Source: Saposhnikovia divaricata
Lineage: Eukaryota; Streptophyta; Magnoliopsida; Apiales; Apiaceae
Direction of reading: 5' to 3'
Assembly (NCBI GenBank): GCA_036435485.1
Contig: CM071598.1
Span: 176,214,148-176,278,147, forward strand
Length of the DNA: 64,000 nt
In this document: positions 33,161-47,736 of the stretch, in pieces
Position numbering within the stretch: position 1 is the stretch's first letter
How the letters are laid out: each line of letters opens with the position of its first letter
Translations under genes and position numbers: made by a program
The notes under the pieces: model-generated
Told to the model about the DNA's origin: nothing
Database searches by the model: none
Seen by the model: the letters and a program-made list of their open reading frames with translations, nothing else

Positions 33161-34796
33161 TTTAAATTATATACGTATAACAGAAACATGTATCTATAAT
33201 ATTTCTCTCTCCTGAAACCATCACCCACAGATCTAATCTTCTTCATTTTTCAGTCATTTCCAAATTACCTCTCTCTCTCTCTCTCTCTCCACCTTCCTCT
33301 CTATTTCTCTTCCACGCATCTCTCTCTCTTCTTCCTACTTGCCTCTCTTTTCTTCTTATCGTTCCATCTACTTTTAATTTTCTTTTCAAATCTACTCTTT
33401 CATTTCATCAAACCAATATTTGGGTGCATCCTTGAAAGTTTGAAGTATTAATGGTATCAATTATCGAGTCTAACTTGAAGACGTGTGTGGTCTTAGGGTA
33501 AGAAATAGATAAATCTACATAAACAATGGCGAAAAGTTGGAAGATGAAGTCATCGGAAGACGGTGTGGTGATTGGAGCTTGTTACTCAATGATGTCCGTT
33601 GGTTTATTTTTGGGAGAATTAATTTTTATAGATTTAGAGGTGTATATAGGCGAAACTGTTTGGTGATTTGCTTTTAGATTTTTTGGTGATTTATGTTAAA
33701 AATTAGTGATTTGTCTTGAAATTAATTTTTTAGTAATTTTTTACGTCATTATATTACTAATACCTATTACAGTACTACGTGACTTTCCCACCCCCAAACC
33801 CACCCCCCACCCGCCACAGCACTGGAGCAGGTCGTCTTCTCCGGTGACCGGCACCACCTCCTTTTCCTTTCCGATGTTTGGCCCCGCAGGGGCACCATCT
33901 CCATCATCTTCCTCCGGCGAGCTCCGTAGGGGCACCATCTCCATCGTCTTCCTCCGGCAAGCTTCAATCCATGGAAGTCGATCTACTAGAGTCTCCATCC
34001 ATGGAAGTCGATCTGCTGGAAGATGAAGAAGAAAGTGGATACTTGATTGAAAATCTGAAATGAGCAGGTGGTTAGTGGTGGTGGTAGTGGCGACAGGAGA
34101 TGGTGCTGTTGTGATTTGTCTCGTCTCAGATCTGGAATTTTTTCGATGATTTATGCTCGAATTTTTGGTGATTTGTATTGAATTTTTTGGTGATTTGCTT
34201 TGAATTTACGTTCAGATATTTGATGATTTGAATTTTTGGGTAATTAATGTTTAAAATTTTGGTGTTGTGCTTTTAAATTATTAGTGATTTGAGTTGAGAT
34301 TCGGTGATTTATGCTTGATATTGGTGATTTTTCCAAAATTTTGGTGTTGTGCTTTTAAATTGTTAGTGATTTGAGTTAAGATTCGGTGATTTGTGCTTGA
34401 TATTGGTGATTTTTCAAAGAATTTACTTAGTTGGAGATATTCTGGCTATTGTAAGTCAGTGCGGGGGATGTAATATGTTCTTGTGTTAGTACTTAAGTTT
34501 CTAAAAGTGACAAAAAAAAAGGAAAAAAAAAGTTTCTAAAAGTGACAAGAGGACTGGCAATTGTATTGTTGAGAAGAAAGATCTGGAAGTCTGGAACAAA
34601 GATCTTAATTAGTAATACAAGGGAATGAAAGCAAGCGAGTAAAAGAGAGAACTGATCCGAAAAATGATAATGCTCTGGCTTTTGAGTCCAAGACATTTGA
34701 GGACCTGCTTCGGCCTCACACATAAAATAATACTATATTCTGCTATAGGGGCGCGTGGTTAGTTTATTGGGCCTGATTTGTGGCCCAATGTGCAGT
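33161..34796. other. Interior of the TIR element after the Sirevirus
   Basis: AT-rich and non-coding. Contents are a (CT)n run at about 33270-33290, GC-rich minisatellites at 33887-33965 (40 bp unit) and 33968-34020 (30 bp unit), then many GGTGATTTG motifs to 34420. Short ORFs in the minisatellite (for example 33706-34026) follow the repeats and lack homology that I recognise. Confidence 0.5.
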
Positions 34797-34841
34797 TCTC
34801 ACTATAAGAGGGGTCTCATTTGAGCAGCCCCCTATATATAT

Positions 34842-36807
<1,966 letters not shown>

Positions 36808-36809
36808 TA

Positions 36810-36966
36810 CAGTTAAACCTCGATAAATGAATATGTTCGAGATCGGAAAATTTTATTCATTAATCTAGATCAACAATATACTGTTTCTATTATGTCGGGA
36901 CCGGAAAAAATATTTATTTAATGAGATTATTCAATTATCGAATATTCATTTATCGAGGTTCTATTG
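36810..36966. mobile_element. MITE, pogo/Emigrant-like, TA target duplication
   Basis: The left end reads CAGTTAAACCTCGATAAATG. The right end, reversed, reads CAATAGAACCTCGATAAATG. TA flanks both ends (36808-36809 and 36967-36968). Terminal repeats of about 25 bp, 157 bp total size and TA duplication fit Emigrant-type MITEs of the pogo group, whose ends read CAGTA-AACCTCTATAAAT. There is no coding capacity. Confidence 0.75.
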
Positions 36967-36968
36967 TA

Positions 36969-37470
36969 TATATCATCTCATATTACTTATAATTTTGAGA
37001 AGATTTTTCTGAATTCTCTAACATTACTCCAAAATTAAATAAAATTTTGGGCTTTTTTTCATAAATATATGTAAAAAAGTAAATTTTTACAATTTTACTT
37101 TTGTTAATAAAAGATATTTGCAATTTTACTAACCTAAGTTTCAAAATTGCAAAAATACTACCTTTTAGGGCAACCCTCCTTCCCCTGCCCAGCAGCCTGC
37201 CCGCCTAATTCAACCACATTCAACACTCTTTTTTTTTAAGGAGGGATTCTATTTTGGTTTGGGTTGCAAGGCCCCGCCATATATATATATATAGTGCAAT
37301 GCAACCCAAATCCACCAAAATCTCCTCACCTTAAAAAAAAGTTGCCCTTGGCGGTGCCATGCAACCCAAATCCACCAAAATCTCCCCACCTTAAAAAAAA
37401 AGTAATGTGGTTGAATTTGGTTGCATTCAGTTGCAACCGAAATATCACCCCACCTCAAAAAAAAAAAGTT
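36969..37470. repeat. Intergenic DNA with a 60 bp tandem repeat
   Basis: ATGCAACCCAAATCCACC followed by AAAATCTCC and an A-run occurs at 37300-37340 and 37359-37401, period about 60. A degenerate third copy runs to about 37467. An inverted fragment (TTGGTTTGGGTTGCA) lies at 37254-37268. ORFs here come from the repeat and are not accepted. Confidence 0.6.
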
Positions 37471-37508
37471 GATGAACAGTACATGCCACGTGGCAGGTAC
37501 TGTTCATC
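37471..37508. repeat. Hairpin with CACGTG in the loop region
   Basis: GATGAACAGTAC and GTACTGTTCATC form a perfect 12 bp stem around TGCCACGTGGCA, itself a palindrome containing a G-box. It may be a MITE core or a regulatory palindrome. Confidence 0.7.
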
Positions 37509-37776
37509 GACGGTTACTGTTCATCCGAATTATTTTTAAAAAAAAAAGAAAAAAGAATTGGAAAAGGAAAGATTGTATTTTTGCAATTAAGAAACTTAAG
37601 ATAGTAAATATGCAATGAATTAAAGAAGATGATATTTTTACAAAAAGAAACTTGAAATCTAGTATTTTCGTAAATACCCTAAAATTTTTATGCATATCAA
37701 ATAGAAATTCAAACCAAATCTAAAACGAACGCGTATGGTGAATTTTAAATATTAAAATGATATGAAAAATCAATCA
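37509..37776. other. AT-rich flank before the Helitron
   Basis: Nothing recognisable except a second half copy of the hairpin arm (TTACTGTTCATCCG) at 37514-37527. Confidence 0.4.
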
Positions 37777-39737
37777 TCAATATATATATATAAAGGAGGA
37801 TAGCGGGAGTTTAGGTGGCGCTCTAATATCGTCTCAATCGATTTTTTTAATTTTCTAGAATTTTAAACACTAATAAATATAAAAATATTAATTAGCATAT
37901 TAGAAGTAGAATAGGTGTTCGAATTTATAAAGGAGGAGAGTTCGAATTTATAGGGAAGACATATGATTAGAAGTTTTATTGGAAGTATAATAAGTATTTA
38001 TAAGGCATACTCTATTGGAAGTGGAATAGGAGTTCGAATTTATAGAGAATAAGAGTTCAAATTTATAGAAAAGATATATAAATAAAAGTTCTACTAGAAC
38101 TAATAGGTGTTCTAATTTATAAAGGAGAAGATTTCGAATTTATAGGAAAGACATATGATTAGAATTTCTATTGGAAGTATAATAAGTATTTATAAGGCAT
38201 ACGATTAAAAGTTTTATTGGAAGTAGAATAGGAGTTCAAATTTATAGAGAATAAGAGTTCGAATTTATAGAAAAAATATATAAATAAAAGTTCTACTAGA
38301 ACTAGAATAGGTGTTTGAATATATAGAGCAGACATATAATAAAATATTTTATAGAAAGTACGATCTTCTTAAAATATATTTTTTATATAAGTTAATTATA
38401 TTTATATTAGGAAAATTTATTCATAAATCCAATACTATTGTCATGAAAAAAGTCACCGTATTTAAAAAGAAAAGAATTGATGTGTTAACATAATAAAAGA
38501 ATAATGAGTAAAAGAACAATCTCATGCAGCAATCCTAAATAAATACAGGAGTATCTATAAAATAAAGAGAAAATAAAATTTGTTTTCATTTTCTAAAACT
38601 CCAAAAATTTTAAAAAATCTAGAGAAAGTATAAATTGGAATTCACTATATTTTTTAGCTTTTGATTTCAAGGAAAAAAAATGTTGTGTAAGATAAGTATC
38701 ATCAATAATATGTAATGAAGTTAGAATTTAGATCCCAAACGAGAGCGGCTCGAAACGTGTTTAACGGGAAGACGGCTCACTATAAAAAATTGTACTAGCT
38801 ATTAAAATATCTTAGGATGTTATAAATTATATTTTATTTTTAGGATTTAATTTTTATGGATAAACATTATCATACAAGTAATATGTGTAAAAGTTAGGTT
38901 TTTGGTCTTAACGAGAGAGCGAATCAATAGTAATAACTGTGTTTAACAAGAAAACGGTTCATTAGATAAGACCGTATAAAAGATGTTTAAATATATAAAA
39001 AATAAAATGTTTTATTGGAAGTAGAATACGAGGACGGTGGAGACGTCTTATACTATTTTTTAAAACTATACATCTTTTTTCCTAGAAATCCTTTATTTTA
39101 ACTTTTTTATACAATTTAATTATACTTGCATTACAAAAATATATCTATAAATGTAATATTATTCCCGTAACGAAAAGTTTTAGTATTTTAACTTTTTTTT
39201 TTCATATGTTAACATAATAGAAAGACATTCCCATGCGAAAACTGTAAATAAATACAAGAATATCTATAATATATAGAAAATATAAGATGTATTTTCATCT
39301 TTTAAAACTCCATAAATATTAGAAAGTTTAAAGAATATAAAAATTGGAATTTACTCTCTTTATATAATGAAGTTAGAATTTCGGTTTCAAATAAGAGCGG
39401 CTCGAAACGTATTTAACGGGAAGACGGCTCGCTAGAAAAGATTGTATTAGCTTTAAGAATTTGATACTGAAGTCATAATTTTTTTTTTTTTTTACGGTTT
39501 GATTTTATAGATAAAAAATATTATATAAGTCTTTATAATATATGTTAAAAAGTTGGGATTTCCGTTTTAACGAGAGAGCGGCTCAATCGAAAGAATCGTA
39601 TTTAACATGAAATTGATTCATTAGAGAAGATTATTTAATTATAAAAATTTAATATTAATATTATAATATAACGTAAATGTATTGAATTTTTTTAAAAATA
39701 TTGTAACGCCGCCGCGAAGCGCGCCTTTATCAACTAG
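37777..39737 (+). mobile_element. Non-autonomous Helitron, complete
   Basis: The 5' end reads TCAATATATATATATAAAGG. The 3' end has a GC hairpin (CGCG-AAG-CGCG at about 39714-39724) nine bases before CTAG. The host bases are A at 37776 and T at 39738, as expected for Helitron insertion between A and T without duplication. It is 1,961 bp with no Rep/helicase ORF. The interior contains repeats of GTTCGAATTTATAGGAAAGA type (37915-38330). It also has four copies of a block with GAGAGCGGCTC, then GTTTAACGGGAAGACGGCTC (near 38740, 38920, 39385 and 39570). Confidence 0.85.
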
Positions 39738-40105
39738 TTAAATAATAAAGTCCATCCAGTGTTGGCTATATTATCATCATCGTAACAAACATGATCATCA
39801 AAAATCATAATCATAGACAGGTGTCACAAACCACACGTCTTTTTCCATAATATATTTTCATATATAAAATAAATAAAATAAAAAAGATAACTCAAAGATA
39901 CAACCTTAAAAAAACACAATCACATAAATGCATTCGCATTGCATTGCATATATTACATTATTAATATTAAGTACTCCTATTTTACGTTTAGGACATTGAT
40001 AGTTGTCTCGTGTCTGTAACATCTTTAACTTCACACACAACTTGATATTTTTACAAAACACACAAAACATTTACACACACAGACAGAAGAGAGTTGGATT
40101 CGCAT
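39738..40105 (+). promoter_or_regulatory. Promoter region of the DUF707 gene
   Basis: The sequence between the Helitron end and the TATA box is AT-rich with CA-rich patches (ACACACAACTTG, ACACACACAGACAG). No specific factor site is claimed. The Helitron junction lies about 370 bases upstream of the TATA box, so the distal promoter may have been replaced by element DNA. Confidence 0.45.
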
Positions 40106-40112
40106 TATAAAA
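40106..40112 (+). promoter_or_regulatory. TATA box of the DUF707 gene
   Basis: TATAAAA precedes by about 30 bases a CT-rich tract (GGTCTCTCCTCCCCACC) typical of plant 5' UTR starts. The start site would be near 40138. Confidence 0.55.
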
Positions 40113-40137
40113 CGTGGCGACCTTTACTCAACTTTGG

Positions 40138-40347
40138 TCTCTCCTCCCCACCCCTTAAAACTCTCATTTTTATCTTTTTATCTTTGTATCTATCTCCTAT
40201 ACATACATACAATCATATTAAACCTTCCAACTCTACTGTTTCTTTGAACCCCTTTTTGTCTTTTTGCCGCCGGGCCGGGCACAAATCCCGAAAGCTTGCC
40301 GGAGCTTAATTTCAGCTGCAATTTATATTTACATACATATATATGAG
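40138..40347 (+). other. 5' UTR exon of the DUF707 gene with two-codon uORF
   Basis: A CT-rich leader ends at ...ATATGAG, followed by the donor GTACTA at 40348. The acceptor GAAATTGCAG is at 41295-41304, giving a 957 bp 5' UTR intron. The only late ATG in the exon (40343-40345) reads ATG-AGG-TAA once spliced, a two-codon uORF 12 bases before the main start. The intron is T-rich, as plant leader introns are. Confidence 0.55.
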
Positions 40348-41322
40348 GTACTATCTGTATAAGTGTAATATTTACTCCAAGATCTCTTTTCTTTTATAAA
40401 TGTGTGTGTGTGTGTTTTATTTAAATACTGTTTAGTGTTTAGTAGCTTGTTTTGCACATTTGTTTTATTGTTTGTTCTTTACTGTCTTTGATTTAATTCC
40501 TTGTACTACTATTTTATTGTTTTGAATCAAGATTTGCAGTTTATATCATTGATAAAGATTTTATATGCACCTTTTATTCAAGTTTTGATTATTTGGGCAT
40601 TTTTCTTTTTAATTTTCGGCTATGGTTTTGTACTGTTTGTTAGGTTTTCGATTGAAAATCGAAATCGAAATGGGTGCAACTAATTCTGGGTTTCGATCTT
40701 TTTTTGTTAGACAGTTTTGATGTTGAAATTTGAAGCACACCCAAGTGGTTTTGATTTTATATAGAGAACAAGATTTACTAGATGTTCTTACACCCAAAAT
40801 GCACTTGGCATGAGACTATGGTGCCTCTTAAAGATTAGATGTTTGTAGTCAGTGGTTTTGGATTTTTTGATGGTGGTTATGTTTAACTGTTATTAGTGGT
40901 GTGTTTTTTATTTTATATTTGGTTTCTTAAGTTGGTGTGGTAGGTTGCCTAACTTTGGAGTTTAATCTTTTTGTAGCCCAATATTTCAGTATCGTGATAC
41001 TGTTAGGTAATTGCATTGTGCGTAAAATCTTCTATTTGTTCTTGTATTTCCATCTTCCAAACATTTGTATGGTGTACCCAATTTACTTTTGAATGCTTTG
41101 TATTTGTTTGCTGCAGCTTATGAGAATATCTGGGTTCATATTTGTCTATGAGGGGATTTAAATCGTGGAGGTGGCTTTTGAGGAAAAGACATGTGCTGTT
41201 TGATGGGGTTATATTCTATAACTTAGAACTAGATGTTTTGAATATTTTTGGTTTAAAATAAATTCAAAACTAAATTTTGTTATTGTATCCCGTTGAAATT
41301 GCAGGTAACTCGCAATTTCAAG

Positions 41323-44300
41323 ATGAAACCGTTCATGGGATTTGTATGTACTGTGATGTTGTTTGTTGTCTATAGAACCACAAATTATCAGTACCAGCAG
41401 ACTGAGGTATGTTACCATCCTATGGCTTTTATTAAGGTGATCATGCGGACGAACTTGGTTACTCGAGTGTGTCTGTAATAGCTTTGACGAATCTACGAAC
41501 CATTCAATAATTTTTCAGAAGCCATAATTAATAGTTAAACTTGTTTGAATTTTCATGACTCAACTGTAGTTCACGGAAACCATAACCATGTTTCTGTAAC
41601 CCAAAACATTTATGCACATATGCACCTGCATATGGACACATTGAAGTATGTCTGACACATAACCTAAAGTCTTTTCAAGAGCTTTAGTTCCAAACTTCCA
41701 ATTACGTTCTTGTCACCTGCTGCTATTCGCTTACAGTGCTTCTCTTACAGTAGATGATTTGATATGGCCATATAAGCATTCATTGTGTCAGATTAATGCA
41801 TGGATAATGCTCCTTCTTATTACTATATCATTTTCGCCCATTATGGGCTAGCTAATGGATTCCTTTTTGTTTTCGCATCAGTTGGATATTAAACTGCATC
41901 CTCTCTATGCATCAAAGGTAATAGGCTCAACATCAGCCTTTCGTATTGGTTTCATTTGTCGTCTCCTACTCTCCTTTATTCCTATGTACTTTACTACAAG
42001 CAAACGACATGATATTTGCATTGTAATGTTCATCTCAAAGTACTTGCGGAAGCATGTGTTCTTTAAATAAGGTGCTTTTGATCTTTTTTCTAGGAAGTAG
42101 ACGAGGCTTGGAGAAGCTTAATTCGTTTACCTCGTGGCATCATTCAATCCACCTCTGATTTGGACTTGAAGCCTCTGTGGACGACCAACAAGCCAAAGGT
42201 TGGGATCTTATTCTTTTTTATTTTTTTTTGAAGGTTGGTTGGGATCTTATTCTTATAACTATGATTTAGCATCAATGTGCAAACTGCATCTTAGTGTAGT
42301 CATCATATTGTTTCAGTCCTTGCTGCATACTCCTTGTCGGTGCATTCTAAACGTATTTAGTGTATCTAACTTTACCGCAGCTTTGTTTTCTGTGCTGAAA
42401 TTTGCCTATATGTTTGTAACAGGCAAATGATCTTAGCCCTCGTTACTTACTGGCAATTCCTGTTGGTATTAGTCAAAAGGATAATGTTGATGACATAGTT
42501 CAGAAGGTAGATACTTTCATTAATTTGGCATCATTACTTGTCTGCTCAAGTGTTCATTAACCTTTCACACAACTGCACAGAATATGTGATCTGACATCTT
42601 TCATTTCAGTTTCTTCCAGTTAATTTTACAATTGTATTGTTCCATTATGACGGAAAAGTGGATGGGTGGCAGAATCTTGATTGGAGTAATCAGGCCATTC
42701 ATATTGTTGGTCAGAACCAAACAAAGTGGTAAGACATACAACTTTTTTTATTTGTGTGTTTTAGGTGTTAAGAATTCTAGATTGTGTGATCATGTGTTAT
42801 TGTTTCAGGTGGTTTGCAAAACGTTTTCTACATCCGGCGGTTGTTTCTGTTTATGACTATATATTTCTCTGGGATGAAGATTTGGGGGTTGAGAGTTTTG
42901 ATCCAAGAAGGTATTTTGTATTCACTTATTGGCCAGTGGTCTAATTTCTCATGTGACTTCTGATATATATATGTTGTGCACATGTTTGAAAATAATTGAA
43001 TGTAGAACAGTACCTATTAGAATAGTAACATTATTATAGTATTCGATTATTCTCTAGGCAAGTCTCTAGGTAAAGCTTGTGCGTCTCTTTTATTCTCCGG
43101 CACTTAAATGTTAGTTAAAATTTCATCTTCTGTACATAAGGAATATTTGACTGCACCTGTTGAGTTTGATTACATATATTTTATTACTTTTCTCTGGTTT
43201 CAGTTACTTGGATATTGTTAAATCTCAAGGATTTGAGATATCTCAACCGGCTTTAGACCCAAATTCGACTGGTATACATCACAGGATCACCATACGAAGT
43301 AGACGCAAACAATTTCATAGGTAACTGTATGAATTCCCAATATTCGAACACTACTAGTTTCGAGCTTTCTGAGATTTTAGTATTTTACCATCAATAGTGG
43401 TGCATTTGGTTTCTGATGCTATAAAATCTAATCAACTTAATGCAGAAGGGTATATGACAAAAGAGGAAAGACAAAGTGTTCAGGTGACAGTGAAGGTCCA
43501 CCATGCTCCGGGTAAGTTAACGTTTGTTCTTTTTGCTAGACTTGATCCAGGAAGCTCAATTGGGTTCATTCGGTTAATCAAGCCAGTAAATCTCGTTAGT
43601 TAAATAGCTATATAGTACTATTTTCTGTAGGAGATGTTAACATATAAAAGCAAATCGATTCAATTGGATCGCATGCTGTGTTACCACATATCTGTATCAA
43701 GTACCAGGTGTTGATTAAAATTGTCTATATATTCAGTTTTGTTGAAGGTATGGCTCCAGTGTTCTCGAGATCTGCTTGGCATTGTACGTGGCATCTCATT
43801 CAGGTGTGTTATTTGATCTTCCGTTTGAAAAAGCGCTTACTCCACATCAACAATTTAGTACGTTTATTTAAATACACATGCTTAACTAGAACCAGAAAAG
43901 CAAAAGTACGTATATCTTAGTTTAAACCATACAAAAATTGTGTCAGTGTGGAATGTGGATGACTGTGTAAGGCAATATCTTTGAACATGCCTTGTACTCG
44001 AAGTATGTTTCAAATACTATGGAAGTTTTTCTTATGTGAAGTTTTACATTAAAAAAGATGGGTTCTTCATCGTGATTATCTTATCATAAACGTTAGGGCT
44101 CTTAAGATTAAGCTTTGAACCCAAGAAAGTAAATCAGAATAGCCACAAGGCAGCTATATGGAGCTAAATGTTAGGGAATGGAAGGGCAACACATTTATAA
44201 CACGAGGGTTTCTGATTTCTGATGATTGAGTTGCTTTCATGGTTGTTTTTTTAGATGATAAAAATTGCCCTCTGATAAAGATATTAGAGGAGCGGTAGGG

Positions 44301-46709
44301 AATATATAAATATTTATATTTCAGAGAGTTCAAGCGAAGCAATTTGAAGGAGTGAATGATCTGAAGGAGTGAATGTAATTGGAGATGTAAAATTAGTAGA
44401 GCAAGTGCAGTAATTCAATCCACATAATGGAGTTTTAAGTAGGATCTACTTCATCGTGTTCACACCGAAAGATGTTTATAACTACTTAAGTGATATAAAA
44501 AACTGTCTTTTTCTTTGTACAGATACACTCGTGCACATTTCAGTCATCCTTATTCTACCAAACGAAGTTGGATAAATTATGCAGACTGCATGTTGAGTAG
44601 GAAGTTATTTATAGAAACTTTGTTTGAGGGTTTAGTTTGTTGGAGTTTTTAGTATCGATTGATCGAGACTTTCTCAGTCTCATGCATCAGTTTCACTTAG
44701 TTTGATTATATACAGAATTGAAGCTTATTAATAAATCCTACCCTGTTTATCTTTTGTCAGAATGATCTTGTTCATGGATGGGGCTTGGACATGAAACTCG
44801 GTTATTGTGCACAGGTAAAATTATGGACTGTTGCTAAGCCCGTTCTGGTTATTCTTCTAGGACAATTATTTTTTTTATTGTACTTTAGATTTTAGATGAA
44901 CCGATAAAAGTTTTGCTTATCGTCACATTAGCATAACATTTAACAAAATATCATTATTCTTTTTCTAGTAGTAATTAGGTAGATCTTAAAGGACCCTACT
45001 TGAGTTTGTACCTTTTATTGCTTAATGTTTAATTTATTAAGAGGCTCTTTTCACGAGAAACTGTTAATCAGAATTAATTGACTTGCTATTGTCGTGAGGA
45101 AAAAAATTGTTAGTAGTATAAAATGTTTACAGCAAGTTATATAGCACCTCTTAGTAAATTCTGCCTGGTGGCATCAGTGTTAACTTTGGACATGCAAGTC
45201 CGTAGCGACTAACATATATTAATGTGTCTTTAAATCATATGTAAGGTAACATTGTTAAAACAAAATATTTAGATATATTCTCAAACTCGAGGGGCTCTAA
45301 AATATATGTATTCACTTAACATCTTCTATTTTAATATCATATTTTTGCATTCAATTTTTGGGTCTTTAATTTGGGAGCCATAGAGAATGTTTTTAATTTT
45401 TTTTTTGCCGCATAGTGCCTGCTTTCATTATGGTATGTGGCATTCATATATGTTCCATCAATATTGAATTTCTCCAGGGGGATCGCACAAAGAAAATAGG
45501 TGTCGTTGATAGTGAATATCTGGTTCACCAGAGCATACAAACTCTAGGTGGACCATCCGCAGAAAAGGTAACATGCCTGACTTTTTTGGAGTTTTATGAT
45601 GAGAATAATTTTGAACATTATGATCTATCATGATATAAGCCATAAGAATGTGAGAAAATCACTATGTTAATGCCACTTTGCACAAAACTTTCTTGATACG
45701 TGCTACTGAATTTGTTGACTGGGAAAAAACATTGTAACGTTTCATTATCTTTGCAACCTAGTTTGAAATCTGAGATTTTCTTTTGATTGTTTGCAGGGCC
45801 CAAAAACAGAGGAGTTGTTAAAGGTATCCTTTTGTCATCTAATCCTTTTCTTGTTCTTGTATTGTTTCATGTTTTTCTTAAATATTTACATTTCCTAGTA
45901 TATAAATTTCTTAACAAATATAGTTCTTTGCTTTGCATTCTTTTGTACTAATTGTTGTTTTTTCTTCTGATTTCAGAGACATACTGTTGATGTCCGGGCT
46001 GAGGTTAGGCAACTGACATTTTAATAGCTTTCATTTTCTTTTAGTACCTTGATGCAATTGTTGATCTGACCCCTAAATATAGTAAAAATAAGGAGTCCTC
46101 TAAATAGGTGCTTTAATTACTATATGTATCGATGTATATGTAGAGTACTGCTCCTCAACATTTCAAGTGATGTTCTTTAATATTTTAGGTGTTTGGAGTA
46201 ATATTCATTTTCACATTCGATTTACCATCCACCTATCATCACCCTCGGTTCAGAAAAACTTGGTTCCCTCTTTATTTTCATTGAGTGCATACACAATAAA
46301 TCATTTGTATGATACTTCATTTTAACTTCAGTGTCTACTAAGAGTTGGATGCCGGAATTTGATTTTATATATTATTGTAAAACATCATATTCCTATTGTC
46401 AGTTTAAGTGGTGCAATGGTTTTTTTTTGCCAAGTATGGCTTTGTTATATCAACTTCAGTAATTTCCGTGCTACTTTTGGATTTGTGGCATTTCAAATTG
46501 TTTATAATGTGTTGGAGATCACTTAAAGTCAAGTTTACTCTATATGATATTTGATTGAACAGATAAGAAGACAATCTACAACAGAGTTTAAAAAATTCAA
46601 GGCGCGCTGGGAAAAGGCTGTAGAGGAGGATAAAAATTGGGTTGATCCCTTTAAAAAGAGAAGAGCGTGGCTACCAAAGAAAAATCAAGAGACACTGCAG
46701 ACTGCATAG
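41323..46709 (+). CDS. DUF707 family protein (annotated in plants as lysine-ketoglutarate reductase trans-splicing related)
   Basis: Fourteen coding exons with GT-AG borders keep one frame of 374 codons: 41323-41406, 41882-41917, 42094-42198, 42423-42506, 42610-42728, 42809-42910, 43204-43320, 43446-43511, 43737-43803, 44761-44814, 45478-45567, 45797-45823, 45977-46003 and 46563-46709. An N-terminal hydrophobic segment (FVCTVMLFVVY) would anchor it in the endomembrane system. The DUF707 core follows: LLAIPVGISQK, VLFHYDGKVDGW, FAKRFLHP, DYIFLWDEDLGV, PVFSRSAWHCTWHLIQ, NDLVHGWGLDMKLGYCAQ and GVVDSEYLVHQ. The tail is Lys/Arg-rich (KKRRAWLPKK). Length suits the family (about 380-400). Its biochemical role is unproven. 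The WDED and HGWGLD motifs recall type-A glycosyltransferases, which is inference. The ATG at 41323 is the first in frame after the leader exon. Confidence 0.93.
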
Positions 46710-47040
46710 AGCAATCCTGCTACAATGAACCTCACATTTCTTACATGCTTGTATTCTCTGCAGTATATATTGATTGTATAATATTGCTTAGCTAATCTCT
46801 TAGATGCATTTGTATACGGGGTACCACATCTTTTTGTTTATTGATCATTGTTTTTGTATAGTGGGTAGCCTTTTGGAGGTCTGCATGTTTAGTATTGAAG
46901 TGGTTGGATTATATGGGTTATACATTAGCGGAGCAGAAGTGGAGCTCCAAGAACAATACAAAATAGGATTTGGCCTTTTTAAGCGATTTTTTTTTTTAAT
47001 GTTGGAAATGATCGAATATTATTAATTCATCATATTTTAC
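46710..47040 (+). other. Probable 3' UTR of the DUF707 gene
   Basis: T-rich sequence follows the TAG. It holds far-upstream TTGTA-type and AATACAAAATAGG motifs near 46955 but no perfect AATAAA. The 3' end is not fixed. Confidence 0.4.
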
Positions 47041-47736
47041 ACCATTATTGTTTTTACCAGGCAAATTTACACCAGTAATTTGGTTCTATTAGGTTGATCT
47101 CTCGTCCACAAATGCAGAATAAGATTGGAATATAAACTTTCAGAATACAAAAAAGAACAGTATAAATTCTGTTAAGCATTATAGGATACAAAATCAAATA
47201 AAGCACATCCTAACATTGTGACCTAGTGGGCATCGTGGGCAGGTCAAGACTTTGGCGTGGTCTGCTGGAGAGCTGCCAGAGAACAACCCTGACTTTGGCG
47301 GAGAGCTGCCAGAGAACCACCCTCTGAGCATGGAGACTATGAGGGAGCTGGTATCGCGATGGTGACCAAATAGTGACCCCTAAAAATTATAACTTATTAC
47401 GAGACCAAATGAGATAAACATGACCCTTTCATGAGTTTGAGCAGAAACGATCACTCATTTGTTCGAACTTATTACAGATAAGAAAACATGACCCTTATGA
47501 GTTCGAGCAAACACAACTCATTTGCTACAAATTTGTTGGTGTTCGGTGTTTTTGTGCATAGCTTGATACAGATTAACATGTACTTGATATCGTAATTAAA
47601 CTTAAGGATGAACATTTAGGATACTAGATACCATATAAATATGTAATTACTTGGAAAAATCAATGCACAGAGATGATGTATATTACATGTACTTATATGC
47701 TATGTATGTAACACAAATTACAAAAACTAAGATATC
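47041..47736. other. Intergenic region between convergent genes
   Basis: No ORF. A direct repeat of GAGAGCTGCCAGAGAAC lies at about 47269-47285 and 47300-47316, each following ACTTTGGCG, in a GC-richer patch (47220-47370). The rest is AT-rich and includes the 3' UTR of the kinase gene. Confidence 0.5.

Larger units (their letters stand above)
19350..34841. mobile_element. Non-autonomous TIR element (about 1.8 kb) split by a Sirevirus
   Basis: The left terminus (19350-19405) and the right terminus (34797-34841) are inverted copies for about 45 bases: TATATAGG, then GCTCAAATGAGACCCC, then TGAGAACTG. Removing the Sirevirus with one CTTCA leaves about 1.8 kb with no transposase ORF. The interior has a CT microsatellite near 33271, a 40 bp tandem pair at 33887-33965, a 30 bp tandem pair near 33968-34020, and about a dozen GGTGATTTG motifs. 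The superfamily is not clear. The TA-rich edges hide any target duplication. Confidence 0.55.

Noticed and set aside
33706..34026. Overlapping ORFs on both strands around the GC-rich patch
   Set aside because: They follow 40 bp and 30 bp tandem repeats inside a TIR element. All frames are open because of repeat composition.
41293..41322. Upstream in-frame start extending the DUF707 protein by ten residues
   Set aside because: The extension would begin inside the leader intron, before the acceptor at 41301-41304, so it would not be in the spliced message.
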